From Allomyces arbusculus (Eukaryota; Blastocladiomycota; Blastocladiomycetes; Blastocladiales; Blastocladiaceae), in NCBI GenBank assembly GCA_027604705.1, contig JADHYV010000064.1, positions 41,346 to 105,345 on the forward strand: DNA of 64,000 bases, in the 5' to 3' direction. The notes under the pieces were generated by a model, which was not told the DNA's origin, made no database searches, and worked only from the letters and a program-made list of their open reading frames with translations. The translations under genes were made by a program, and so were the position numbers. Below, in pieces: positions 1 to 11,952 of the stretch. Numbering within the stretch: the first letter of the stretch is position 1; every line of letters starts with the position of its first letter.

Positions 1-1894
1 TCCCGGACGTGGTGCTCGAATCGCTGTGCGACTGGATCTACGTCACGACGCGCACGGGCCGCCGGACGGTCCTCGAATTTGCGCTCGCCTCCCCTGTCGT
101 GTACGCGACGGCCGTGCACGTTGCGATTCGTCGCGCGACCTACCTTGTCGTGCTCGACGACCGTAACGAGTGGGGCAAGCTGAATTGCAACACGATTGGT
201 GCTGTCGGTGCCCTCGGCACCTTTTGGAGCGAGCCCGTGCCCATCAATTCTCCACGCACATGGTATTTGGTCCTCCCGGCGCGCACGGCCGACCGGCATC
301 GCACGAACCAGGCTGTCACCGACGCGGCGCGCAAGTGGACGCTGCTCCCCGTGGCACCGCGCCAGATCAGGCACTGCCGGATCCAGAGCACCGAGGCCGA
401 GCGCGTCGGGTCGTTTTCCGTGCCACCACCCAAATGCCAGACGCTGACAATTGGGTCGGCACGGCACCGGTGGCGCGCCGAATTGCCTCCCGTCCCGCGC
501 ATCCCGTCGACCGTGAAGCGGCTGGTCCTGCACGATTTTTCGCCGAACCACGAGTCGATCTTTGCTGATTTGCTCGTGGGCGACGGCAAGCTGCCTCGCA
601 AATTACGGTCGCTCTCCATAATTGATTCGGGCGAGCGGCTCACCGCGTTGCTCGACATGATCACGCTGTCTTTGCCGCAGTCGCTCGTCGAGTTTCGAAT
701 TGATACCTACGACGAGCCCAAGGACCGGTGGGTCGCGATTGGGGACACGCTCGCTGAAAAGCTACCAGAGCTCACGTCGCTCCGGTATTTCGCATTTGGG
801 AATGGGCCACCCTGTTCCGCCGCACGGGTTCTGACGGCCCTGCCTAACGGCGGCCGGTTGCGGGAACTCAAGGTGGAGACGACTATTGATACGGTCGCGG
901 AAGTCATGGCGCTTCGGCAGCTCGGGCAGGCCATGCCCGACGAGGTGGACCAAGTGGAGATCAGTCTTCATATGATGGTCCATGACGGAGACGGGGAAGG
1001 TGAGGTACGTGACGTGGCAAGCAAATGAACGATCCAGTGTGTCCTACATCCTGACCACTATCTTTCGCTTCGCGTAGATTGAACCGGTGGTGGAGTTTCT
1101 CTCACGGACCCCAATTACGCGCGAGCACTTGTGCATTGTCCTGGAGGTTCGCACTCTACGACCTTGCGTTGACGTACACATTTTTTGTGGGCGGAGCTGA
1201 TAACTAACGGCTCATTTTCCGGTGGACATAGGACTACTACATTTCGGACCGCTTCAAGTGCTTTCTCACCTCACTCGGCCCGCGCCTCTCCTCGACGCTG
1301 CTCTCGCTCGATCTCTCCTCTTGCGGCCCGTTTCTCAGCAGCGAGCTCGTGACGGCGCTGTTCCCCTACCTCCCGCCGACGCTCGAGGCGCTGCTTCTCA
1401 TCAACAACGACCTGACCATGGCGCACTTTGCCGGTGTCTCGTCCTGGCCGCCAAACTTGCGGCACCTCGATCTCAGCGGTAACTGGCTCGACAAGGTGCC
1501 CGTCCCGGTTCCGCGAAAAATGCAGTACCTCGGCGTCTCTGGGAACGTGGCCGTGCGCATGTTCAATAACTCGGCCGCGGACCACGGCACGTGGGTCCGC
1601 GCGCTCCCGTCGTCGCTGCGCACGATCGAATTGTATTATGGGAAGGCGGCTGTAATGCAGGCGTTGCTCGAGCATTTCCCGGACCGGCCGGATCATTGGC
1701 GGTTGCGGATCATCAGTCGCGATTTACGCGGGGGGACGTGGGCCGAGTCGGCGGGGGAGTTGGGCGTCCCGCTCGACGCGATGCGCGCCAAGTTTGATAT
1801 GGTGGATGGCAAGGATTTAGCCGAGGAAGGATTATTGGGCATTGTGGGCCGCCCGCGGTGGCCGGACGTGACCAAGATTGATGAGGGGGAGTGA
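1..1894 (+). CDS. Leucine-rich-repeat protein with F-box-like start (5' partial)
   Basis: The reading frame is already open at the window edge, so the true start lies upstream. I read three exons, up to 1004, 1078-1146 and 1232-1894, joined by two phase-0 introns: GTACGT to CGTAG, and GTTCGC to ACATAG with a TAACTAAC branch site. The first visible residues (PDVVLESLCDW, then an LEFALASPVVYA stretch) resemble a degenerate F-box. The rest holds irregular leucine-rich repeats, for example LPRKLRSLSI, LPQSLVEFRI and LRHLDLSGNWL. The protein is soluble, without signal peptide or membrane helix. LRR proteins of this type bind other proteins, and with an F-box the product would be an SCF substrate receptor, but that half is cut off. 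It is unrelated in sequence to the F-box family elsewhere in the window. I am confident of the LRR call and the exon joins, not of function. Confidence 0.75.
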
Positions 1895-2536
1895 TGGTTT
1901 GGCGACGAGAAAAGTTGAGCCCAAAATGAGAGACATGCCTTCGATGCCCTCTCGTGTCAGCAAAGGAACAAAGACCAGGGGAACAAAGGCATCTCTGATT
2001 TCACACTTGCAGACATTCCCCGTTGTTTTTGGTTGCAGAACATAAATTTTTGCTAGATTCGCCCACACCTGATTACTTCACGCGTTGACTCAAATTTGGT
2101 TTGCGACAGGACCCATTGTCAGATTCAGGTTTTGACAGCCCGGGCCGTGACACGGGACACCAAAAGTGACCTAGACAGTGCGGTCAAGAGTCTTGCCCAA
2201 GGCGCCGTGTCAAGCCGAAATAATAAACCAGCATTCATGTAGAAAACAGAGCATTCAGGGAGGGAACTCACCAAACGTCCCTTTACGCTCGACCCACCTC
2301 TCCAGCGTCCCACTCGACCGAGGAATGCAGTTGGGATCCGCCGCCGATACGATTGAAGAGCGTCTCATCTAGGTGCATTCAGAAGCACAATAATTTCACC
2401 ACGAGCATCTCGCTGCAGTGGTCATGGCAAACCCATTCTTGACACCAATCATCATATTTTATTCGACCTCTCAAGGATCGCGGCCCTGTCGGCGCGCGAA
2501 TTCCTCCCGTCCACCGTTCCTGCAACTCGCGACCGG
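1895..2536. other. Convergent intergenic region
   Basis: This stretch lies between the 3' ends of the LRR gene (+) and F-box copy A (-). It is less GC-rich than the flanking genes. No conserved ORF, RNA gene or repeat was recognised; it presumably holds both 3' UTRs. Confidence 0.5.
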
Positions 2537-5092
2537 TCACATTCCAGCCTCCACCGACGCCCGCGGCCGACCATACCGCCATATTTCCACAGCCGCGCCG
2601 CGCATTGGCCCGAGACTCCGCACGACCGCGAGTCCCGTGCATGTTGGCGTGACGTACAGGACCGTGCCCGGCGAAAACACGTACCGTACGGGCCCGTCCT
2701 CGTCGCCGCCCTCCTCCTTCCTCGCGTCCATACTCTGCGCGAGCACATCGAGCACCCGTGCGTCGTCCCATAGCCAATCTTCCCCGCGCCGTGGCAGGAG
2801 AAGCATGTCCTGGGCCACAGCCTCGTCTATTGCACGCACCGCCGCCGTCGAACCGCCACTCACTGTCTCATTCTCCATTCCCCACGCCGGATTTGGCACC
2901 CCTGACCCGAGCACAAACTCGGTTGTCCTCGGCAACTCAACGCGCTCCACCAAACGCATCCCGGCGACATCCCAAACCTCCACCCGCACCCCGGGCCACG
3001 TCATGGCTGTATGACCGGCAGTACTAGACGTCGCAAACGGCGTTTGCACGGGCGACGCGCGCGAGACAATCACGAGCCGGTCCTGCCGTGTCCAGTGCAT
3101 CGACGCGACGCGGTACCAGGTGCCCTGCCGGGGCAGCCGTGGGAGGTGCGCAAGCGCGTGAAGTGCAGTCGGGCGGACGATGGATGAGAGGGCGGTGAGG
3201 GCCGCATCGGTCGTGTCGGCGGGGAAAAACGTGCGAAGGTAAGCGAGTTCAGTGGGCCGCAGGTCATACTGCGCGGCGAGCGCGATGTCATGGCCACACA
3301 TGTGCGCGAGGTACCGCTCCAGAACGTGTTCCCAGTCGTCAAGGAAATGGAACGCGCGCAGGAGCGGCTCACGCAAGAGAACCGAGACGGCAAAGAACCC
3401 GGCGCGAGTGACGTTGGTGAGCGCCGCGTGCAGGTCCGGTGTGACCTTGGTCTCCGCCGCGAGCCCCGAATCGTCGCGAGCAAACTGGACCGGCGGGCAA
3501 CAGGTCCCTTCGCGCGTGGACCCAACGAGAATCCGACCAAACAGCCGCCACATGCGGAAACTGCAGCAGGTGCCGCTCTCGGCAAAGTCGTACGGCTCGC
3601 CTTCGCTGTAGGTCGTGTGGTTCGGGATGATCCCGTACGGCTGCCACGCGACGAGCGTGACGGGTGCGGTTGGGTCGGTTACGTCGAAGGTGATGACGAC
3701 GAGACGCTGGCCAACGATCCGGTCGTCGCCCTGCTCGTTGACGACGACTTTGAGCAACTGCCGGCGCGGTTGCGTCGGGTGGGCGGGGTCAACTGCCCAC
3801 GGGTCCAGGTCAGTCACGGCAAACGGGTGCACGGCGTCCGGGTCGACGACAGAGTGCGTCAAACCGTGCTCGTAGGGTACCCACACCGCCGCGGCCTGCG
3901 TGATCCCGACATTGCTTGCATCGAGCCGTAGGCACTGACTGGACTCGATGTGCGGCGCCATTACGCCGCGCAAATCGTATACGGCCAAGATGCACGGCAT
4001 GGCAATGTGGCCCGGGTTATCCTCGTGGCGCCAGGGCACATCCGGGTCGGACTCAAACACCGTGGACCATGCGAGTGGGACACGGTAGAGAACGATGAGC
4101 CAGTCGTCGCAGCACGACGTGCCGAGGACATGGAAATGGTCAGCGTGCGCGATGTGGATGCACAGATTGGCCGTGGGTAGCTGGTACAGGTCGACGTGCG
4201 TCGCCGACTGCGTGCACACCCACCGCGACGCGGTCGCGCCAGTGGATTTGAAGAACGGGTCGCGCACCGTCATCAGGGCGCCGTCGTTGTCAATATCCTC
4301 GACAGGGTCCGGGGAGCCGTATATCAGGAATGGTTCTTGGGGTAAAGAGCCAGTGTCGGATGCTGAGGACAAGAATGGCTGGACTTGAAGCACTGATCGC
4401 GTCTGCCGCTCGTCCAAATGGCCTGCTACGTGACGATTCAATTCCCCGCGTTAGCGGCACCCTCTTTCTCTCAGCTCGGCGCGACAAAACGTACTTAACC
4501 GCGGCTCAAAAATGACGCAATTATCCGCGACCGCGACTAACGGCTCCCGCGTTTCCTCGCCCTCTTCCTCAATCGCCCCTGTGTGATCGCACACACCCCA
4601 GTACGGGCACCGCGCAGCCACTTCCCCGACGGGCACGTACTCCCGCACCGCATGCACCTGCTCGAGTCGAATCAGGTGCTCGTCCGGCACATTCGCCTCC
4701 GTGAGCCGGTCGGCAAACTCCTTGAGCCCACCCCAGTCGCGGTCATCGCGGAACGCCGCGACGAGCGCGAGCCACCGGTATCGCTGCCAAGTCGGCTTGC
4801 TTTCGAGCGGCGGGTCGTGACACTGCAGGCCCAGCTGCTTGTGGTATATGGCCGACCAGAGAATGGGCGCGCGCGAGTCCATGATGATAGAGCGCCATGT
4901 GCGACAGACGTGACTTGCACGGAACAGCGCGACAGGGTCGTCCGTCAGGTACGGGAAGATCAGAGCGAGAACATCGGTCAGGCAAACAGCCAGGTGCGCG
5001 GAGGGCGCCGCGGCATCGGCCGGATCAGTTGTTGGTGAGTCGGCCTGACAGCCGGCAGAGCATTTGAGAACGGGTGCGTCGGGTTCGTGCAT
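2537..5092 (-). CDS. F-box protein, family copy A (short-tail subfamily)
   Basis: Exons are 4495-5092 and 2537-4422, joined by a 72-nt phase-1 intron (GTACGT donor, GCTAAC branch, GCAG acceptor), giving about 827 aa. The start is the ATG before HEPDAPV; the reading frame opens slightly upstream only through a TTG. Residues about 35-90 are an F-box: LTDVLALIFPYL, then VCRTWRSIIMDSRAPILW. The intron follows EPRL, the position shared by every full family copy, and exon 2 opens with the family signature RSVLQVQPF. Family blocks follow in order: [41 protein letters not shown], the CC-x20-CC segment ending [34 protein letters not shown] and a final [15 protein letters not shown]. There is no basic/acidic tail, unlike copies B, F, G and I. 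The likely role is SCF substrate recognition; the C-terminal region is unassigned, possibly a beta-propeller. Confidence 0.85.
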
Positions 5093-5657
5093 GGCTGGTG
5101 TTCTTGACAGCGGTACAGGGCGCAAAGGGGATCAGACTCGTGTCGAATGCAGTCGCCGAGTTAGCCGATGAACCTTGGCCAGGAAAGAGCATGGGGTCCG
5201 ACGGCATGGTTGATCTTGAACCGTTCCGCGTCGTGCAGGCCATGGTGTCGAGTGCAGCGGCCCGTCGCCACCGTTGTCGTCGTCGCGGCGTTGGTGGCGT
5301 TGCAGCTGAACATGTCGCGTTTCAAGCTAAGTCGAGGAGCACCACGTCGAAGCAGACGTGGGATCGAGTCAAACCAGTTGACGTGGTCGGTGCTCTTTTC
5401 TGTCTGCAATGACGCGACCTGCTGTCTGTTATCTCGCCGCGAAACTCGCTCGGAACCGGCGAGTACTTTGGTCGCGGTGCGGACTGCCGATCTAGGACTT
5501 TGTCGAGCAAGGACCGTCCAGTCTAGGAATGTGAATGCGTCCTCGCCATGGATACGATCGATCTGACCTCAATCCTGCCATCGCAACACATTCCCTCCCT
5601 CCAACCTGCACAGCAACGCGGTTCGCTCCTTTGCATCGTCTCCGCCCACCCCCGTTT
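5093..5657. other. 5' flank of F-box copy A and 3' flank of the SLC35-like gene
   Basis: About 560 nt between two minus-strand genes. Only short overlapping ORFs of shadow type occur. No conserved feature was recognised; the copy A promoter must lie here. Confidence 0.45.
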
Positions 5658-6647
5658 TTACTTGACTGCGGCATACGCCGCCATCCCCAGCACCGACATG
5701 ACCATCCCGCCGACACGCACCGCATCCCACACTCCCGCACTCGGATCCACGACCACGCCCGCGGCCACAATTAACAACGTCTTGGCATGCCCAACGACAT
5801 TATACGTGACGGCACTCGTCTTCTGCACGAGCGAATTGCCCACGTAATTCGTCGCCACGGCCATCAGACTCGACGCGAGTATCCACGCCCACGGCGCCGC
5901 GCTCCACTCAATTCCGCGCGGGAGAATTTCAACCACCACGACCAAACCGGCCAGGACCAGCGTCGCCCAGGGACTCAGGACTGCAACCGACGCCATCCCC
6001 TTGACCCCCTTAAACGACTTCCGATGCTGCAGGGACACCTGGAACCACGCGGTCGCGAGGACCGCCAGCGCACCAGCAACGCACCCGGCAGGCTTCGCTG
6101 CGTACTCGCTCTGTGTTGCGGCCGCGACACCCAGGACAATCACTGCCAAGGTTGCGAGCACGCGCGGCGTCGGGACGGGCGCACCGTACGCGACCGTCTG
6201 GAGCACGACAATTGCGGGCAAACACGCGAGTTTGGTCAATTGGTAGACGCCGACCGAGTTGAGCGTCAGCGACGCGTTCATCAGGAACAGGCCGAATACA
6301 GACGCGGTGCCGACGGCCGCGGCTTCGCGGGATGGTGGGACCGATCGGGGTAGAGTCAGCCACCCGCGGGAAATCATGAACCGCGTGGCCAGCCAGCAGG
6401 TCGCTTGGTGGAAGAAAGTGAGCAGGACTGGGTACGGGAATACGCGCAGGACGCGCGTGTTGGCGAGGACAATGGAGACGGAGCAGAGGATGTTGGCGAT
6501 GATGAAACTCGACGCTTCGGCGTGCGAGACGTGGTTGTATACTGGTGATCCTCGCTGTCGGGTCGTGGGCGGGTTGGTGACGGGCAGGAGCAGGTGCTTA
6601 TTGACGTTGTCGTGCGCGTCGTGGGGCAGGTCGTGTTTGGAGTCCAT
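5658..6647 (-). CDS. SLC35E3-like nucleotide-sugar/triose-phosphate transporter family protein
   Basis: A single-exon gene of 329 aa, starting at ATG (MDSKHDLP). After a hydrophilic N-terminus of about 45 residues come around ten hydrophobic helices, the fold of the drug/metabolite transporter superfamily. Family landmarks are FIIANILCSVSIVLANT in helix 1, NSVGVYQLTKLACLPAIV in the middle (compare NTIGTYQLAK in animal SLC35E3), SLQHRKSF, and NSLVQKTSAVTYNVVGHAKT near the end (the TSPVTYNMFGHFK block of SLC35E3). These point to the TPT domain (PF03151) and a Golgi or ER membrane location. The substrate cannot be read from sequence; the E-subfamily is poorly characterised. Length is normal for the family and no lesion is visible. 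Confidence 0.9.
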   Translation of the reverse strand: MDSKHDLPHDAHDNVNKHLLLPVTNPPTTRQRGSPVYNHVSHAEASSFIIANILCSVSIVLANTRVLRVFPYPVLLTFFHQATCWLATRFMISRGWLTLPRSVPPSREAAAVGTASVFGLFLMNASLTLNSVGVYQLTKLACLPAIVVLQTVAYGAPVPTPRVLATLAVIVLGVAAATQSEYAAKPAGCVAGALAVLATAWFQVSLQHRKSFKGVKGMASVAVLSPWATLVLAGLVVVVEILPRGIEWSAAPWAWILASSLMAVATNYVGNSLVQKTSAVTYNVVGHAKTLLIVAAGVVVDPSAGVWDAVRVGGMVMSVLGMAAYAAVK

Positions 6648-7635
6648 GGTTGGGCAGTGTTGGTGCAGATGCGGCCGGATGTGCTGGCGAGGGCGTGCGA
6701 CGGTTGGCGTCGGTGTTGGGCTCGAGCAAAATCACGGCAAACTGGGTCGGGGACAACGACAGCGATTGTGAATCGCGCCATGCAGCATGCTGTGGCGAAA
6801 ATGGAGCGGCAGGGAGAGAACGTCGGCGACGGTGATGAGAGGCGAACTGGCGACCAGGAGACCGCGTGCTGCAACCATCCACCGGCAACCAACACCGTCG
6901 GCTTGTCACTTCGCGTCGCGAGTTGCGTCGCTCCTCACCCCCTCCCCCACGATGACAGAGACAAACCAAGAAGCATCATGTTGTCAAGAAAGATATGTCG
7001 TGGTAAGAGAAAGAGCAAAGGTTTTGACGATGAAAAAATGTGAATGGCGCAGCGGGCTCGCATTTGGGGCAGGGCTGGCACGACGCTGTCGGCCATGAGG
7101 ACCGATGCAATGATTGAGACAAGAACGAACAAGAACCAAGGCACAAGGTGGAAGAGCGCGGCACCGCTCCATCCGCGGACGACCATCAGGGAACGCGAAG
7201 GGACAGGAGGAAGACCGCGTGCACTCCACCGGCACAAACAAACGCAAACGAGAAAGAGAGAAGGTAAGAGCATGGTACAGATTACGCCGAGAACGGACGG
7301 GCACGGACGAGGCCGATGAACAAAACGACACGACGACGACGACGACAACGACCTGGCTCAAATGACGACTTGAGATCAGACCTGGGCGGGGCTTGGTGGT
7401 GGTTGCAGCAAACGCGCGGTCGACGCGGATCTCAGGGGACGAACGAACGCGAGCGAGTAGAGGCGCTTGGTGTGGTGGTGGCGTGCGCGCCCATGTCCTC
7501 GCCTGCCGACGTGGCCGTCGCCGAGTGGCTCCTCCATGGGAACGCCCACCGTCATTTCCCGACTCATCCATTCGCTTCTCACGACACCCCAATCCGTTCC
7601 TGAACCGCGCGCCGACTGCTGGCCACGCCGCGCCA
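6648..7635. other. Intergenic, no supported gene
   Basis: Nearly 1 kb between the SLC35-like start and the NudE stop, both on the minus strand. Several short ORFs overlap on both strands, but none shows a domain, a consistent exon model or a plausible start. The stretch includes a (CGA)n-like run near 7325-7350. It probably holds the NudE 3' UTR and the SLC35-like promoter. Confidence 0.4.
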
Positions 7636-8751
7636 TCACGCGCGCGACAGCGCCGACACGAGCGACGCCTTGCGCGACGCCGGCGGCGTGTTGGCGGGCG
7701 ACGACGCGGCCGAGCTCGCAGCACTCGACGAGGTCGACCGCGTCGCGGTCGTGGCCGAGATGAGCGAGCCCAGACGGCCCTTGATGCGGCCAAGCACCTG
7801 CGTGACCATCGAAGTCGACTCGGACCCGCGGCGCGCCGCCTGCCGCTTGCGCTGCTGCTGGTACTGCTGCCGCGAGAGCGACGCGCGGGGCGTGGGAGTC
7901 TGCGTGGCCTCGGGCATGGCGACCGACTTGGTCGAGGCGGCCGACGACACGACCATGGCGTCGATGGTCGGGTCGACCGAGTCGGTACGCGTCGGCGTGT
8001 GCGGTGGGGTCACGGGCTCCACGGCCATCGGGACCGCGGGAGTCATCAGCTGCGGTTGCTGCTCCTGCAGCTGCGGCTGAGCCTGCATCTGGGCCTGCTG
8101 AGTGGCCCCTTCTTCGGTTTGGCCATCGTCATGCACCGACGGGCACGGCGACGGGAGCGTGTGGTCGGGCGCGTTGCGCGCGGCCGTGGCTGCGGCAACG
8201 GTCGAGCGCACGTCGAGTTCCTCGCGCAGATCGCGCAGCTCGTCACGCAAACGCTGCGTGTCCTCCATGTCGCGCGCGGTGAGGGCCTCGAGTTCCGTCT
8301 CGAGTACGACATTCAGTTCGAGCAACCGGTTGAACCGACCCTCAAGATCGGCGAGCGATGATTCAAGTTCGCGCTTGCGGCGCGAGAGGGCATCATTCTC
8401 GTGTTCGAGCTCGGTAGTATGCGTGCGCGCCTGGGCGAGCTGCGTGTGCGCCGCGTCGAGCGAGGCCTGCAGGTGCTCGACGGTGGCCGTTGCGTCACGG
8501 ACAGCGGCCGCGTGACGGTCGCGCGCTGCAGCCAGGTCGGACGCGAGCCGCGCGTTCTGCTTGGCGAGGTCCTGCTTGGTGGCCTCGAGCCGACCGACTT
8601 CGGCCTCGAGCTCGGCCTCATACTCGTGCGAGTCAGCCTGGAACTCGCGCAGCTCGGCCTCCTTGGCGCGCAGCTGCGCGTGCAGTTCGGCAATGTGCGC
8701 GGCGAGGTCGGCCTCGGTGGCAGCGCGCGGCGGGAGCACGTCGACGTCCAT
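7636..8751 (-). CDS. nudE: NudE/NDEL1 family dynein-LIS1 regulator
   Basis: Single exon, 371 aa, starting MDVDVLPPR. Residues about 12-185 are an almost unbroken heptad coiled coil. It carries the family signatures LREFQADSHEYEAELEAEV and LNVVLETELEAL, followed by QRLRDELRDLREELDV, which match the conserved N-terminal domain of NudE, NDE1 and NDEL1. In that family the coil dimerises and binds LIS1 and dynein to control nuclear and organelle movement along microtubules. The C-terminal half is low-complexity (Q-rich at about 230-255, S/T/A-rich at the end) with a short amphipathic stretch, VTQVLGRIKGRLGSLI, where fungal NudE proteins also carry a small helix. Length is slightly below the usual 400-600 aa of filamentous-fungal homologues. 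Confidence 0.85.
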   Translation of the reverse strand: MDVDVLPPRAATEADLAAHIAELHAQLRAKEAELREFQADSHEYEAELEAEVGRLEATKQDLAKQNARLASDLAAARDRHAAAVRDATATVEHLQASLDAAHTQLAQARTHTTELEHENDALSRRKRELESSLADLEGRFNRLLELNVVLETELEALTARDMEDTQRLRDELRDLREELDVRSTVAAATAARNAPDHTLPSPCPSVHDDGQTEEGATQQAQMQAQPQLQEQQPQLMTPAVPMAVEPVTPPHTPTRTDSVDPTIDAMVVSSAASTKSVAMPEATQTPTPRASLSRQQYQQQRKRQAARRGSESTSMVTQVLGRIKGRLGSLISATTATRSTSSSAASSAASSPANTPPASRKASLVSALSRA

Positions 8752-9195
8752 GCTGGCACACGAATGCGGATAGTTGCGTGTGGGATCGGTTGGTAGGGGT
8801 GCGCCGTGGCCAAAATGGCGGGCGGCAGGATTAAAACGAGCGCGGTGGTGGTGCTCTCATGGTCGGTTCTTGGCTGTGCTGTGGAAGTGTGGTGATGACG
8901 AGCTGCCGTTCAGAAGCGCCTTGGCTGGTGGCGGCACCCAGTCGCTTGCACGCGCCTGCCATGCACATCGCACGCACGTGTACCCTGCAGCAGCAGAGCC
9001 ACCCCGCGTCCCGGAACCGCACCGCTTGCCCGCGATGAAAACCCGAAGTCGAATTCAGCACGGTGGAGGAGGCAAATCACGTCTTCATTTCCCACGCACG
9101 CCGATCCCAGTCCCTCTCTCCAAGAGTACACAATCAGTCCACCCGGATTCGTGTTGGCGTTCGCACGCGGAACAAGAGACTATCGTTCGAGGACG
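8752..9195. other. NudE 5' flank / GPR180-like 3' flank
   Basis: Intergenic stretch between two minus-strand genes. No ORF with recognisable content and no repeat was found. It should include the NudE promoter. Confidence 0.4.
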
Positions 9196-11476
9196 TCACG
9201 TCAGTCGCCGCGCTCCGATCCCTGCATCCTGCTCGCCCAAAAAGACTGCGACGTACCTCGTAAACGCGACATAAACGAGCACCAACACCTCCTCGGCAAC
9301 AATAGGAATCCACGAGTGCATCGGGTACGCGACCACGAGCGCGGTCTTGCTCTATGTGACCCCTCCGAGCGCGTGAGGTTCCATCCACTCCCCTTGACTC
9401 GCTTGAGACGGCAAACGTACCACGAGCACGCCCCACAGCGTCACTTGCACGACACGTGCATACTGTTTCAGGGCCCCTTGCTTGGCCCCGTACGCCTTGA
9501 CGACGTGCGGATCCACATCCGCCGCGGCCAACTCGCGCAGGTACGCCGTAACCTGCTCATCGTGCGCGCGTGCGGCCCATGCGAGGTACACGGCGAGCGT
9601 CGGGTAGAACAAAAGCGGACCGAGAATCGCGGTGCCGTAAACGAGCGCCCAGAATACCTCTGCCGCACCGCAACCCCGCACTCGGTCAGTATCTAGCGAG
9701 CACGACCAGAATCGAGAACCAAGGGAAACGGACCGGCAATCGCCAAGAACATGACAAGCCCGAGCCCCGTGCGGACTTCAACCCCCGCGAACCCATGAGC
9801 GCGTGTTACGCCATACCCTTTGGTGACCATGACCATGGGCACGGTCAGGCCCATGACCGTCGCTGCCGCCAAGAGAAACGCGCGGGCGACTTCGATGCCC
9901 GTCAAGAGCAGTCCCGCGTCCGAGATGACCGTCCACGCGAGCGTGTTGAGCGCGACCCACGCAAGCCGCGATCCGACCACGGCAACAAGTGCCCACTGCG
10001 GACCGGTCACGCCAAGCGGGCGGTCTCGTGGGTGTCGGCCCATGGGGGAGGTGGGGAAGAGCGGGCGGTCGTCGGCAAGCATGTCGGGAGAGTCGCGGAC
10101 GCGCCGTGGCCGGCGGGCGAAGAGATTGTGCAAGTACCGGATCCAGACCGGCCGGTCAGGGCGCCAGGGCTGCTCGACCCACCAGGCGTACGAAAAGTGC
10201 ACGAGGACCGCGGCGAAGAGGAGAAGGTAGATCGCGGTCAGGATTGGGTAGGCGGTGAGCAGCGGGATCATGCCGGCCGACAGGTGCGTCGAGGCCGTAT
10301 CGAAGGCGTCAAAGAAGGGATTGAATGCGGGCGGCGATGCGAGCTGGTTTTTGGTCGACAGTTCAATCTACCGGACAGAGTCGTTCTTGGTCAAATCGCC
10401 TGCGAGAGAGAGGGTTCGCGAGAGTCGTCACGTACCAGGCCCGCGACGCGGAAATGGCTCGAGTTCCCAATCCCGCCGCACTTGATCGTGCCCATCAGGT
10501 AGAGCCCCGAGTCCGGGACCGACCACACCATGTCGCGCTCGTCGGCGTCGCCAGGCTGTACGGGCATCGTCACGACCCCTAGTGAATGCACGTCCACCCC
10601 CGCGCTCTTAGCCAGCGGCACTCTTCTCGCCGTCGCCGCCGACGGCGCAGGAATCGGCGTCGGGATTCTGTCCCCGCGCGACGCGAGCGGGTCGCCCCAC
10701 CCGAGTTCCGAAACAAATTTCGGACTCTGCGCGACCTCGGGCTGCGTCGTTGTCGCAAACGCTGTCGAGTTGCCGACATCGATCACGATAAACGATTTCT
10801 GGAACACGTGGCGCACGCGGCATCCGGGGAAGGAGCGGAGGAACTGCACGCGGTCGTCGCACTGGGTGCCGGACATGGGAGCCGAGAGTAAGGGGGGCAC
10901 TGTGTCGTCGAACACGCTGCCGGGGAAATCGTCGGCGGGGCTCGTGGTCGTGCCGTACTGGATCCATGGGGCCGAGGCGGAGGTGGAGGTGGCGGTTACG
11001 GCGTGCGAAGGGCACATGAAGAAGAACACGACGTGCGAGTAGGTCATGCCGACGCGTAACGCGGCGAGGAGGTCCGGGCGGCTGATCTGTGGGGTGGAGA
11101 TGGTTAGGGTGGGTGGAGAGCGCGCGGACAGAAGGGAAGAGGAGCGAACCGAGAGGTAGGTCATGCTGTCAGCCGACCGCATCTGGGTCAGGGACGCGGT
11201 CATAATCCCGCGAGGAAGGAACGCGAACCGTGCCATGGCCGTCGCGGCCTCGAGCGTGCCAAGCACAAACAGGTCACCATCGTAGGTCATGGCAGCTGCG
11301 TGATTGACGAGTATTGCCGTGACGAGAAGGCATGCGACGGCCAGCGCGCGCAAGAACGGCCACGACCTTGAATGGCGGGCTGATGGAAGCGAACAGCTTG
11401 GCAACCGATAAAGGCTTGGTGCCAACCATGGTGACGATATCCTCCTCCAATCTCGGCTCGACTGGGCCTTGTCCAT
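9196..11476 (-). CDS. GPR180/TMEM145-like seven-transmembrane receptor protein
   Basis: I read four exons: 10436-11476, 9720-10367, 9421-9657 and 9196-9351, about 693 aa. The 10368-10435 and 9352-9420 introns have GTACGT donors and phase-0 joins; the 9658-9719 intron is less certain, with an alternative donor at 9706. After a signal-anchor (FLRALAVACLLVTAILV) comes a lumenal domain of about 300 residues starting MTYDGDLFVLGT and TAMARFAFLP, like the G-x-x-x-T...ARFCFL opening of the GPR180/TMEM145 ectodomain. It is followed by seven hydrophobic helices including PMVMVTKGYGVTR, the helix-3/loop signature of GpcrRhopsn4 (PF10192). Such proteins sit in Golgi or plasma membranes; ligands are poorly known. 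The N-terminal 40 residues before the signal segment are unusual, so the first exon boundary may be wrong. Confidence 0.72.
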
Positions 11477-11952
11477 GGTGTTGATCGGATCCACGAAAGT
11501 ATTTACTGCACGGATCGAGAACTTGGTGCCGAAATGGACGAATCCTGACCGAGCTGGCCAAACCGTGGCGTATCGCTTGGGTGAGAGGGACTAGGCGCGA
11601 GAAAAAGAAGATTGCGCCGAGTGATTGCCGGCTCGGACGGTCTGGTCAGCGCAGAAATGAGGGTGTACGTTGACGACAACGCAGCGTCCATCGATTTGCA
11701 AACCATCATCGCATCTTATGTGACGTCTCGCGGGCCTGGCAACAGAGTGCGTGCCAGCACGTGACCGCGTCCACACATCCAATTCTTTGCTGCTGTGATC
11801 TGTTTTGATCTTGCTGCCATGAACGCGAACCCGAACGCCTGAACCACTGGTAACCACCCAGTTTCGGCCCGAAATCGTAAAGGGGACCTGTCAATATTAG
11901 CCGCTGCACCGCGACAGTCGCAGTGTTTCCGATCAGCTGAAGTTTCGACACC
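11477..11952. promoter_or_regulatory. Divergent promoter region between the GPR180-like gene and NSUN5
   Basis: About 475 nt separate two head-to-head start codons. No TATA box or binding-site repeat stands out. The position alone supports a shared 5' regulatory role. Confidence 0.4.

Noticed and set aside
7393-8361. 322-codon plus-strand ORF opposite NudE
   Set aside because: Arg-rich antisense of a coiled-coil gene; no domain.
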